Assembly (NCBI GenBank): GCA_963778675.1
Contig: CAVZVI010000010.1
Span: 620,001 to 684,000 of the forward strand
From: CAWCDJ01 sp963778675
Lineage (GTDB): Bacteria; Acidobacteriota; Terriglobia; Bryobacterales; Bryobacteraceae
DNA: 64,000 nt
Direction: 5' to 3'
Position numbers and translations under genes: made by a program. Positions within the stretch are counted from its first letter, which is position 1. Every line of letters begins with the position of its first letter. This document shows, piece by piece, positions 44,504-52,516 of the stretch. Under the pieces are notes generated by a model. It saw only the letters and a list, made by a program, of their open reading frames with translations, ran no database searches and was not told the DNA's origin.

Positions 44504-45924
44504 GAGCCTTGCGATACGCCGCCTCCGTGCTCCTGGTCTCGGGAACGGTCGCGCTCTTTCGCGTATTTTTTCCGGTCAACCATACCACCGTGGCGTTGAG
44601 CCTGCTGCTGGTAGTCCTCGGGATCTCAGCGCGGTGGGGGCTGGGCGAGGCGACGGTGGCGTCGGTGGTAGCGGTATTCGGCTTCAACTATTTCTTTCTG
44701 CCGCCGGTGGGCACGCTGACCGTGCAGGACCCGCAGAACTGGGTGGCGCTGCTGGCCTTCATGGTCACCGCGGTCACTGCGAGCCAGTTGGCTGAGCGGG
44801 TGCGCCGGCGCGCCGCCGAGGCGGAGGCGCGGCGCGTCGAAATCGAGCGGCTCTACGAGTTGGTCCGGTCCCTCATGCTCAGCGGCAGCCCCCGCAAGAC
44901 AATCCGCGAGTTCGTGAACCGGGTCGTGCAGGTTTTCGGCTTCGAGTCGGCGGCGTTTTATTACCGCCCGGCCGACGAGATCGCGCGGTCGGAGCCGGAT
45001 AGCAAGGCCGTTTCGGAACATGACCTGCAGGCAGCGGCCGAGATCGAGGATCTGTCGATCGACGCCAAACGTGGGCTTCTCCTGGCGCCGGTGCGCCTGG
45101 GCGGCCGTCCGCTGGGCAGTCTGGCCCTGGTGGGAGCGCCGCCTTCGGACGAGACGGCGCGCGCCATCGTCCACCTGGCGGCGCTGGCCATCGAAAAGGC
45201 GCGGGCGCTCGAAGACGCCAGCCACGCCGAGGCCGCCCGCCACAGCGAAATGCTCAAAGCCGCGCTGCTCGACTCCCTGGCGCACGATATCAAGACGCCG
45301 CTCACGTCGATCAAGGCTGCGGTCACGAGCATGCTGGAGCAAGCTTCCGGTGGCGACCGCGAACTCCTTACGATCATCAACGAAGAGGCCGACCGCCTGA
45401 ACCGGCTGGCCGCCGAAGTGATCGAGATGGCGCGCATCGAAGCCGGCAAGCTCCATCTCGAGAAGCGCGCGGTGGCGGTTTCCGAAATGATCGAGGCCGC
45501 GCTCGCCGATTTGGGGGGCGCCCTCAAGCGCCGGCCGCTCAGCGTGAACGTCCCGCGAGATTTACCTCCCGCGGATGCCGACCCGGAGTTTGCCGGGCAG
45601 GTGGTGAAGCAACTGGTGGAGAACGCCCTCAAGTACACACCCGAAGGCTCGCCGATTTCGGTGTCGGCGGAACTGAAGGGTGGGAAGATTGTGATCAGGG
45701 TCGCCGACCGGGGTCCCGGCATCGAAGAGAATGAACGCCTGCGGATTTTCGAGAAGTTCTTCCGCGGCCGGCGGCACCGCTTCGAGACCGACGGCACCGG
45801 CATGGGGCTGGCGATCGCCAAAGGCATCGTGGAAGCACACGGCGAAAAAATCTGGGTGGAGAGCGAGCCCGGCGAGGGTTCGGCGTTCTCTTTCTCGCTG
45901 CCCGCCCACGGGGGAACAGGATGA
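44500..45924 (+). CDS. KdpD-like sensor histidine kinase (C-terminal half only)
   Basis: A 474-residue kinase equal to the C-terminal part of KdpD. Residues 1-~100 hold four membrane helices of the DUF4118 type (FGFNYFFLPPVGTLTVQDPQNW is typical of KdpD), then a short coiled coil, a GAF-like domain (~130-240), HisKA with SLAHDIKTPLTS (phosphoacceptor H262) and HATPase_c (LVENALKYTPEG, DRGPGIEENE, GTGMGLAIAKG). The KdpD N-terminal domain is absent; two such domains are encoded separately in the kdp operon. It overlaps kdpE by 4 bases. Confidence 0.92.
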   Translation: MRALRYAASVLLVSGTVALFRVFFPVNHTTVALSLLLVVLGISARWGLGEATVASVVAVFGFNYFFLPPVGTLTVQDPQNWVALLAFMVTAVTASQLAERVRRRAAEAEARRVEIERLYELVRSLMLSGSPRKTIREFVNRVVQVFGFESAAFYYRPADEIARSEPDSKAVSEHDLQAAAEIEDLSIDAKRGLLLAPVRLGGRPLGSLALVGAPPSDETARAIVHLAALAIEKARALEDASHAEAARHSEMLKAALLDSLAHDIKTPLTSIKAAVTSMLEQASGGDRELLTIINEEADRLNRLAAEVIEMARIEAGKLHLEKRAVAVSEMIEAALADLGGALKRRPLSVNVPRDLPPADADPEFAGQVVKQLVENALKYTPEGSPISVSAELKGGKIVIRVADRGPGIEENERLRIFEKFFRGRRHRFETDGTGMGLAIAKGIVEAHGEKIWVESEPGEGSAFSFSLPAHGGTG

Positions 45925-46619
45925 GCGCCCGGATCCTGGTGGTAGACGACGATCCACAAATCCGGCGCGTCATGAAAGCCACCCTGGTGGGCCATCACTA
46001 CGAGGTGATCGAAGCGCGCACCGGCGAAGAGGCCCTGGAAATGCTCCCCCGCGAAATGCCCAACCTCGTGCTGCTCGATATGAACATGCCGGGAATGGGC
46101 GGCCTCGAGACCTGCCGCGCGATTCGCGACGGCTCCGAAATCCCGGTGGTGATTCTCTCGGTCCGCAACAGCGAGAAGGATAAGGTAGCGGCGCTCGACG
46201 CCGGAGCGGACGATTACGTCACCAAGCCGTTCAGCATCGAGGAACTGCTGGCCCGCATCCGCGCCGCCTTGCGCCGCTGGCCGGGCTCCTCGGAAGGCGG
46301 CCCGCGCGGCTTCACCGCGGACGACCTGGAGATCGACTTCGAAACCCGCCACGTGCGCGCCCACGGGAAACAGGTGCGGCTCACCCCCAAGGAGTTCGAA
46401 TTGCTGCGCTACCTGGTGGCGCACGCCGGAAAGCCGGTGACTCATCGCGAGCTTCTGCAGGCCGTTTGGGGGCCGGATTACGGCGACGAGCCGGAATATC
46501 TGCGGGTGTTCATCAACCAGGTGCGCAAGAAGATCGAACCCAACCCCGCGCGGCCTAAGTACATCCTGACGGAGCCGTGGGTGGGCTACCGCTTCGCCGG
46601 GACCCCCTCCGGCGCTTAA
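45921..46619 (+). CDS. kdpE: Response regulator KdpE (OmpR family)
   Basis: A 232-residue regulator: receiver domain with ILVVDDDPQIRRV, phosphoacceptor D53 in LLDMNMPGMGG and the switch Lys in YVTKPFS; C-terminal winged helix with LTPKEFELLRYLVAHAGKPV and VFINQVRKKIE. Overlap with the upstream KdpD-like kinase gives a clear cognate pair. Its natural target, the kdp operon, begins about 4 kb downstream beyond decayed DNA. Binding probably occurs at paired hexamers spaced 11 bases, as for other OmpR-family members. Confidence 0.92.
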   Translation: MSARILVVDDDPQIRRVMKATLVGHHYEVIEARTGEEALEMLPREMPNLVLLDMNMPGMGGLETCRAIRDGSEIPVVILSVRNSEKDKVAALDAGADDYVTKPFSIEELLARIRAALRRWPGSSEGGPRGFTADDLEIDFETRHVRAHGKQVRLTPKEFELLRYLVAHAGKPVTHRELLQAVWGPDYGDEPEYLRVFINQVRKKIEPNPARPKYILTEPWVGYRFAGTPSGA

Positions 46620-46804
46620 CTCAATCCTGCGCTCCGCGGACAGCGAAGAGTGCTGACGCTTTGTGTGTATGACGTATGCATGATATATGCTGGCACGAAT
46701 GATGAAGACGGTAATTTCTCTGCACGCATCGCAGATAAGCCAAATAAATGAGCGATTTATATAAGTAGTTGTCAAATTAATGATAAATTATGCGATCCTG
46801 TGCC
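46620..46804. other. AT-rich spacer after kdpE
   Basis: Base composition drops sharply relative to flanking DNA. It contains ATAAAT-GAGCG-ATTTAT (46744-46760), a small inverted repeat. No gene is seen. The change in composition marks the beginning of a decayed accessory stretch. Confidence 0.5.
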
Positions 46805-48240
46805 ATGATCAGATCTTCGGCCGCGGTGGCCGCACTCACCACGTCCTCACCGTTCCGCCTGCTCGCGCAGGACAGAATTCCACCCGTCGCCGCAGAGCAG
46901 CCCGAGATTGGCACGTCGCGCATCGTCACCTACAAGGGCAAGATGGTCCCATCGTGACGGCGAACGACGATGGCAAGCCCTTACTTACGTCATGATTCCG
47001 GGCAACACCATAAAAGTCCGAGTGACGACGAACCGGGACATTTACGTGTCTATCGCGCAGCCCCCCACCGTATTCACGGTGAGCAAGAGCGGAGAACTTA
47101 CCGTGCAGGAACTACCGGTTTCGAAGGCTTCAGAGACAGACACTGTGCCGCGGAGACAGCGCCCACTCCGACCACGCGCAAATAAGCGGGAACCTCTATC
47201 CGCTGGTGCAAGTCGCCCCGATCCGCCTCTTGATCCACAGTTTCAGCCGGTCAGATCAGCGGATCGCCAACTTGCAGCCTGTGGCCGATCCGCCGACCAG
47301 GCGTTGCAATGCGGACTAACCATGGTCAGCCTGCTCCTGCAGAAGAAGGCCGGCAACCTTCCCGACCTGTCAGCGAATTTTGCGCCCGGAGCTCTGCAGA
47401 ACCAATGGGATAATCGTGTAGGCAGCCTGGGAAAGTTCCGCCGGTTATGGAATGCGATGGGGCGCATGGGTTCCTACCCCGGAGGCGGAGGCTACGCAGC
47501 AACGATCGAATCGAATCGGAGCGCGCCTTCACGGACATTACATTCGTATTTGACATGTCCGATCAGCTCGCCAACGTTACTTTTGAGGCACCTCATGAAG
47601 CATCTCCCTCCGGCGATTCCCCTCGCCTGAGGCAACCCGGGATGCGCAACAAGCGGCCGACTTGATGGCGGCGCTGGTTCGTGGCGACACGCCAGCTTTT
47701 AGACAGCGTGCTGCAAGCGGCAATGCCGCGTTTGAAGACGGCATCATCTCCGCCTTCTCTCGTAGCGTGGCGAATCGCGGCACCCCGGTGCGTTATTTCG
47801 TGTCCTGCGTCACCAGGTCCAGCAGTACCGCCGCGCCGCCGTAGTTGTAATTATGGAACATGCGTGGTTCCAGATGTGGTTCGTGCTCAAGGACGGGAAA
47901 CTATCCTTGTTTTCGCAACCCGAACCGGGCGGAGCCTTCCGCCCACCCACGTTGGCACCGATAGCCGTAGATGGTTCGTTCGCGAGGAACTAGGCATGAA
48001 GGAGGCCAACCTTCGTATTCTGGGCGAGCTACACCGCGCAGGGAAATACCAACCGCGCCGCCGTGTTCCTCAACAACCTCCCGCGCTTGGCGCTTCCGCC
48101 TGGCAGCACCCCGGCTGGGATTTACCGCAACGGCGCTCTTTGTGGCCGGCGGGAACCGGAATCACTTTACCGGTGGTAAGCGGCGCAAGCGTAGATGACG
48201 ACAGACAAGGGCGTACCGATTCCTTGGGAAATGATGCTTG
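46805..48240 (+). pseudogene. Decayed gene of unknown function, many frameshifts
   Basis: Coding pieces in alternating frames can be chained: a leader-like start MIRSSAAVAALTTSSPFRLL, TSRIVTYKGKMVP, then VTANDDGKPLL, YVMIPGNTIKVRVTTNRDIY and VFTVSKSGELTVQELPVSK, then TDITFVFDMSDQLANVTF, ADLMAALVRGDTPAFRQRA, AFEDGIISAFSRSVANRG, VVVIMEHAWFQMWFVLKDGK and NLRILGELHRAGKY. At least five frame changes occur, so no full product can be made. The order suggests one exported protein of roughly 450-480 residues. I do not recognise the family. Confidence 0.55.
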
Positions 48241-48548
48241 CCACGCCTAGAATAATGATGTAACAGAGCTGATGCCATTTGAGCCAGGAGGCCCGTTTAA
48301 CGGCCGGCATCCCCGCTGCGGACAGCGCAGATCACGCGGGCGTTGCGAAGCCAAACCGAGCAGGAGACTGCGAAAGACGACCGTCCCCAAGACTCCTGGC
48401 AGTTAGAACGGCGTGCTCGACGTGATGTGGTCCAGGATGTAATCCGCACGCTGAGAATGTTGTAGGGTCGCCGCAAGCGTACGTTGCTGTGCGACTGTTC
48501 GCTGCGTGCCAAGTCGCAAGTGGTGCTTAACTCAATCCTGATCGTTTC
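48241..48548. other. Non-coding stretch between decayed gene and Usp gene
   Basis: No credible gene, RNA or repeat is seen in this ~300-base stretch. It is probably remnant DNA plus the upstream region of the Usp-like gene. Confidence 0.4.
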
Positions 48549-48565
48549 TTTACGACTTCCTTACG
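48549..48565 (+). promoter_or_regulatory. KdpE-box-like direct repeat upstream of the Usp gene
   Basis: TTTACGACTTCCTTACG holds TTTACG and CTTACG starting 11 bases apart, the spacing of the E. coli KdpE operator (TTTATA...TTTACA). It ends 32 bases before the Usp-like ATG. Similarity is partial. Confidence 0.35.
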
Positions 48566-48597
48566 CCGCGGATCCTACCCTTGGACAGGTAGCCATT

Positions 48598-49047
48598 ATG
48601 CAGACACGCGGCAGGCTGTCCATCGATCCGGGAAACATCGATCCGGGGGAATACGCCGATGAAGTCGAATTGGTGGTCCCCTACACGGATTCTGTAACGA
48701 CTCGAGCGGTGCTCGAACGCGCTGCTGCGCTCACCGCCGGGTTATCGGCCCGCATCTCCCTGGTGGCGATCCACACGGTCCCTTATCCCGCCGACTTCGG
48801 ATGTCCCACAGCCGTGCACGCGTTCCTCGTCGAACAGCTTGTGGATCTTTCGAGCCGCTGTCTGCTGCCCGTGGATGCCCAGGTTGTACTGGCGCGCACG
48901 CGGGAAGACGGCTTCCGGCACATTCTGAAGCCGGAATCCACCGTGCTGGTGGGCAGCCGCAAACGGCCGTGGCGCACCAGCGAAGAGCAGATGGCGCGCG
49001 GTCTGGTGCTGGATGGCCACAAAGTTGTCCTGGTGCATGTCGCATAA
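48598..49047 (+). CDS. Universal-stress-protein-like small protein
   Basis: A 149-residue alpha/beta protein resembling a Usp domain: VELVVPYTDSVTTRAVLERAA, ARISLVAIHTVPYP, LVEQLVDLSSRCL, a glycine-serine loop TVLVGSRKRPW and the last strand HKVVLVHVA. The ATP-binding loop of Usp (G-x2-G-x9-G-S/T) is not clearly kept. ATG at 48598 is chosen since the upstream frame has no family similarity. The Kdp regulator genes upstream and kdp operon downstream, each with Usp-type modules in KdpD, suggest a role in K+ or osmotic stress (inference). Confidence 0.65.
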   Translation: MQTRGRLSIDPGNIDPGEYADEVELVVPYTDSVTTRAVLERAAALTAGLSARISLVAIHTVPYPADFGCPTAVHAFLVEQLVDLSSRCLLPVDAQVVLARTREDGFRHILKPESTVLVGSRKRPWRTSEEQMARGLVLDGHKVVLVHVA

Positions 49048-49284
49048 GGAGATGAGATGAATGACTTAGCTCTGCGCGCGGTAAGCTCCGGGAAGCGAGC
49101 TTCCGGAGTAGACAGGTCACAGGCTGTATGCGTTTGGTGGGGCGTAGACCTCCGTAAAGGAGATTGGTCAGACCTGTGGACTGGAACGTCATCGTGAGGC
49201 GACGCGAGCGACCTCGAATAGGAGTATGGTGACCGCCGCAAAGTTAGTCTACTCGACCTGGAAACTACCGACCAGGAGAGAGGA

Positions 49285-50331
49285 ATGGAAAGAGACGATA
49301 TATCGGCATCGATCTGCACCGCAACCGGTTCACGGCTTGCATGCGGCTGGAGAACGGAAGGCACGTACGTGACCGAGTGGGAACTGGAGGATCTGCGGGA
49401 AGTTGCGTGAAGAAGCTGCGGCCAAGCGACGAAATGGCGGTGGAGATCACGGGCAACACGAGGTTGTTCTACGACGCGGTGGCCCCGCACGTGGCGCGCG
49501 TGGTGGTGGTGAACACGAACCAGTTCAAGGTGATCCGCCATTCGGTGAAGAAAACCGATCCGCACGACGCGCGGAGCGCTGGCGCTGTATTTGTCGAAGG
49601 ACATGCTGCCGGAGGTGCGCATGAAGGATAAAGAGCACGGCGCAAATTGGCGAGTCTGACGCAGACGCGCGACACGCTGGTGAAGCTGCGCACGGCGCTG
49701 AAGAACAAGATCAACAACATCCTGAGCGCGCGCGGGCTGAACCTGGCCAAGGAAGCGCTGTCGAGCGAGAAGGCGCTCAACGAGAGTGCTGGAGCTGCCC
49801 TTCGACGAGATCGTGCGGACTCGAATTGCGGAGTGATCGTGGAGCAGATCCGCAGCCTGAACAAGAGCATCGCGGAAGTTGGAAAAGACGATCGGCGATG
49901 GAAGGCTCGAAGCTGGAAGGGCACAAGAGGCCTGACCAGCATCAAGGGGATCGGCAAGATCACCGGCGCCAGCATTCTGCTTGAGCGTGATCGGGGACGT
50001 CGAACGACTTCGCCGATGAGGGCCGCCTGGCGAGCATACTTCGGGATCGTGCCCCGGGTGTCAGAACTCGAACGAAACCGAACACAGCGGCCGGATTCAC
50101 AAAACGAGGAACGAAACTGGGGCGGACGGCGCTGGTGCAATGGGCGCTGATCGCCGCGCAACTACAGCCCGTACCTGAAGCGGTATCTATGAACAAGATC
50201 AAGAGCGCGCGCGGGGCGCGGGCAAGGCCATCATCGCCTTGGCCCGGAAGTTCCTGGGCATCATCTACCGGACCTTGAAGAATAAGTGGGTCTTCGAGGA
50301 CTTCCCGAATTTCGTTTTGGCGGAGGCACAT
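49285..50331 (+). mobile_element. IS110-family transposase remnant
   Basis: Transposase fragments in shifting frames: YIGIDLHRNRFTACM (first catalytic Asp, frameshifted right after the ATG), MAVEITGNTRLFYDAVAPH (Glu), IRHSVKKTDPHDAR (Asp), SLTQTRDTLVKLRTALKNKI, LTSIKGIGKITGASIL, YFGIVPRV, TALVQWALIAAQ and AIIALARKFLGIIYRTL. The DEDD-type N-domain and the Tnp20-like C-domain define IS110. Several frameshifts make it inactive. 49048-49284 upstream probably includes the left end of the element. IS110 lacks clear terminal inverted repeats, so ends are not set. Confidence 0.85.
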
Positions 50332-50385
50332 AGTGAACCGCCGGCAGCCCCCTTTCCCTTCACGACATGTTCCAGAACGGTCCTC

Positions 50386-50470
50386 GCCGTCAAGGGTGCG
50401 CGGAGGAGAATCTTTTCAAAACCGGAAAAGATTCTCCTCCGCCGCGCACAAACCGCGCGCCCTTGACGGC
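50386..50470. repeat. Composite 85-base palindrome downstream of the IS110 remnant
   Basis: The outer arms GCCGTCAAGGG (50386-50396) and CCCTTGACGGC (50460-50470) pair perfectly. Inside, GCGGAGGAGAATCTTTTC (50400-50417) pairs perfectly with 50425-50442 across a 7-base loop. The unpaired sides are 3 and 17 bases. The RNA would be a very stable two-part stem. It could be a terminator protecting the kdp operon, a MITE-like relic or an element end. Confidence 0.75.
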
Positions 50471-50602
50471 TCCGGGCTTTGAAGACTTAAATGAGAAGGG
50501 AAAGGAGGCATGCAAAGGCAAAACCATTTACGCTGGGCTCGTGCGGCTCGTTGGTGGCGAGCTGCATGAAATGTGGAGTAGAAAAAATCATAGGAGGCAT
50601 AA
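50471..50602 (+). promoter_or_regulatory. Upstream region of the kdp operon
   Basis: It contains a TTTACG hexamer (50527-50532), shared with the Usp upstream repeat, and a hairpin GCGGCTCG (50543-50550)/CGAGCTGC (50558-50565) with a 7-base loop. A strong ribosome-binding site TAGGAGGC lies at 50591-50598. No clear -35/-10 pair was seen. This is where KdpE would be expected to bind. Confidence 0.4.
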
Positions 50603-50686
50603 ATGCTGGACCTCGGATTTGTACTGATCACCCTACTGCTGTTCGCCGCAGGCTGGGGTTACGTAAAAGGTTGCGACCGCCTGTAA
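50603..50686 (+). CDS. 27-residue membrane peptide at the head of the kdp operon
   Basis: A tiny gene: begins MLDLGFVLITLLLFAAG and ends GYVKGCDRL. One membrane helix is followed by a short cytoplasmic or periplasmic tail containing Lys-Gly-Cys-Asp. TAGGAGGC 4 bases before the ATG is the best ribosome-binding site in the operon. It is distinct from KdpF, which follows 28 bases later. I recall similar peptides ending in ACDRL-like tails near kdpF in other genomes, but cannot verify this here. It may be an accessory subunit of the Kdp complex. Confidence 0.7.
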   Translation: MLDLGFVLITLLLFAAGWGYVKGCDRL

Positions 50687-50714
50687 CGAGGCGAATCCGT
50701 TCAAAGAGGATCTC

Positions 50715-50798
50715 ATGGAGCAAGTCGTTTCCCTGATAATTGCGCTGCTGCTGGCGGTGTACCTGTTCTATGCGCTGCTCCGTCCGGAGCGGTTCTGA
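50715..50798 (+). CDS. kdpF: K+-transporting ATPase subunit KdpF
   Basis: A 27-residue single-helix peptide, MEQVVSLIIALLLAV then YLFYALLRPERF. Length, helix position and the Tyr-x-x-Tyr-Ala-Leu-x-x-P-E-x-F end match KdpF, which stabilises the KdpABC complex in the inner membrane. AGAGGA lies before the ATG. kdpA begins 9 bases after its stop. Confidence 0.88.
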   Translation: MEQVVSLIIALLLAVYLFYALLRPERF

Positions 50799-50807
50799 AA
50801 GGCGCCT

Positions 50808-52514
50808 ATGACATCCAATGGCATTCTGCAAATCACGCTGTATACGCTGGTAATCCTGGCGCTGGCCAAGCCAATGGGCAACTTCATGGTGAAGGTGTTC
50901 GAGGGGCAGCGCACGTGGCTGCACCGGGTGCTGCGGCCCCTCGAAACAGGGATCTATCGTCTGTGCGGCATCGATGAATCTTCCGAGCAGCACTGGACGC
51001 GCTATGCCGGATCACTGCTGATTTTCAGCCTCATTACCTTGCTGGTCACCTATCTGTTGCAGCGGGTTCAGCAATGGTTGCCGTTGAATCCGCAGGGCCT
51101 CGGAAACGTGGCGCCCGACCTCTCGTTCAATACGGCGGTGAGTTTCACGACGAATACGAACTGGCAGTCATACTCGCCCGAGACCACCATGAGCTATCTC
51201 ACGCAAATGATCGGCCTGGCCACGCACAACTTCTTCTCGGCGGCCGCGGGAATCGTGGTGGCGATCGCGGTAATTCGCGGGTTCGCGCGGCATTCGGCGC
51301 AAACCATCGGAAACTTCTGGGTCGATTTCGTGCGCTGCACGGTATACATCCTGCTGCCGCTCTCGCTCGCGGCGGCGCTGCTGCTGTGCTCGCAGGGAGT
51401 GATCCAGAACTTTCATCCGTATGCCAAGGTCGCGACGCTCGAAGGCCCGGTGCAGACCATCCCGCAAGGGCCAGTGGCTTCGCAGGAAGCCATCAAGATG
51501 CTCGGCACCAACGGCGGCGGCTTCTTCAACGCGAATTCGGCGCATCCCTACGAAAACCCGACACCGTTTTCCAACTTTGTCGAGATGGTGCTGATTTTCC
51601 TCATCCCGTCGGGCCTGACATACACGTTTGGCAAAATGGTGCGCGACACGCGCCAAGGCTGGGCGATTCTCGCCGCCATGACGATTCTGTTCCTGGCGGG
51701 CGTCGCCGTGGTCTACCCCTCGGAGCAGGCGGGCAACCCCATCCTGACAAAACTCGGGGTCGCGGGCGGAAATATGGAAGGCAAGGAGGTGCGCTTCGGA
51801 ATCCCGAATTCCGCGCTCTTTGCCGTAGTTACGACGGATGCCAGTTGCGGCGCCGTCAACAACGTTCACGACAGCCTGACGCCGCTCGGAGGGCTGGTCC
51901 CGCTGATCAACATACAGCTCGGCGAAGTGATCTTCGGTGGCGTTGGCTCCGGCCTGTACGGAATGCTGTTGTTCGCTGTGCTGGCCGTGTTCATCGCCGG
52001 ACTGATGGTGGGACGCACACCGGAGTACCTGGGCAAGAAGATCGAGCAGAAGGAAGTCAAGATGATGATGCTGGCGGTGCTCGTGCTGGAGGTGAGCATC
52101 CTCGCTTTCTCGGCCGGTAGCATCAATCTTCCCGGCGTGATCGCCAGCCAGACGAACCACGGGCCGCACGGGCTTTCCGAGGTTCTCTACGCGTTTTCGA
52201 GCGCGACCGGCAACAACGGCAGCGCGTTCGCGGGATTCAACACCAACACCATGTACCTGAACACGACCATGGGCATCGCGATGTTCGTGGGCCGCTTCCT
52301 GATGTTGATTCCGCTGCTGGCCGCCGCCGGCAGCCTGGCGCGCAAGCGTGTGGTACCGGCCTCCGCGGGCACCTTTCCGACGCACGGACCCCTGTTTGTC
52401 GTGCTCCTTGTGGGCGTGGTGCTGATCGTAGGCGCCCTTACTTTCTTTCCGGCTCTTTCGCTGGGGCCGATTGTGGAACACTTCCTGATGCATCAGGGAA
52501 GGCTTTGGAGCTAA
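50808..52514 (+). CDS. kdpA: K+-transporting ATPase subunit KdpA
   Basis: A 568-residue channel-like subunit that binds and translocates K+ in the KdpFABC pump. About ten membrane helices are evident and the four selectivity-filter loops are present, e.g. AVSFTTNTNWQSY, MLGTNGGGFFNANSAHPYENP (two parts joined by conserved NGGG), VTTDASCGAVNN and SATGNNGSAFAGF. Length is normal. Next gene starts 2 bases after its stop. Confidence 0.97.
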   Translation: MTSNGILQITLYTLVILALAKPMGNFMVKVFEGQRTWLHRVLRPLETGIYRLCGIDESSEQHWTRYAGSLLIFSLITLLVTYLLQRVQQWLPLNPQGLGNVAPDLSFNTAVSFTTNTNWQSYSPETTMSYLTQMIGLATHNFFSAAAGIVVAIAVIRGFARHSAQTIGNFWVDFVRCTVYILLPLSLAAALLLCSQGVIQNFHPYAKVATLEGPVQTIPQGPVASQEAIKMLGTNGGGFFNANSAHPYENPTPFSNFVEMVLIFLIPSGLTYTFGKMVRDTRQGWAILAAMTILFLAGVAVVYPSEQAGNPILTKLGVAGGNMEGKEVRFGIPNSALFAVVTTDASCGAVNNVHDSLTPLGGLVPLINIQLGEVIFGGVGSGLYGMLLFAVLAVFIAGLMVGRTPEYLGKKIEQKEVKMMMLAVLVLEVSILAFSAGSINLPGVIASQTNHGPHGLSEVLYAFSSATGNNGSAFAGFNTNTMYLNTTMGIAMFVGRFLMLIPLLAAAGSLARKRVVPASAGTFPTHGPLFVVLLVGVVLIVGALTFFPALSLGPIVEHFLMHQGRLWS

Positions 52515-52516
52515 CC

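Noticed and set aside
46688..46706. TGGCACG near 46692 as a sigma-54 promoter of the decayed gene
   Set aside because: The -12 GC is absent at the required ten-base spacing.
50386..50470. CRISPR or retron-type RNA
   Set aside because: Only one palindrome, no repeated spacers, no cas genes and no reverse transcriptase nearby.
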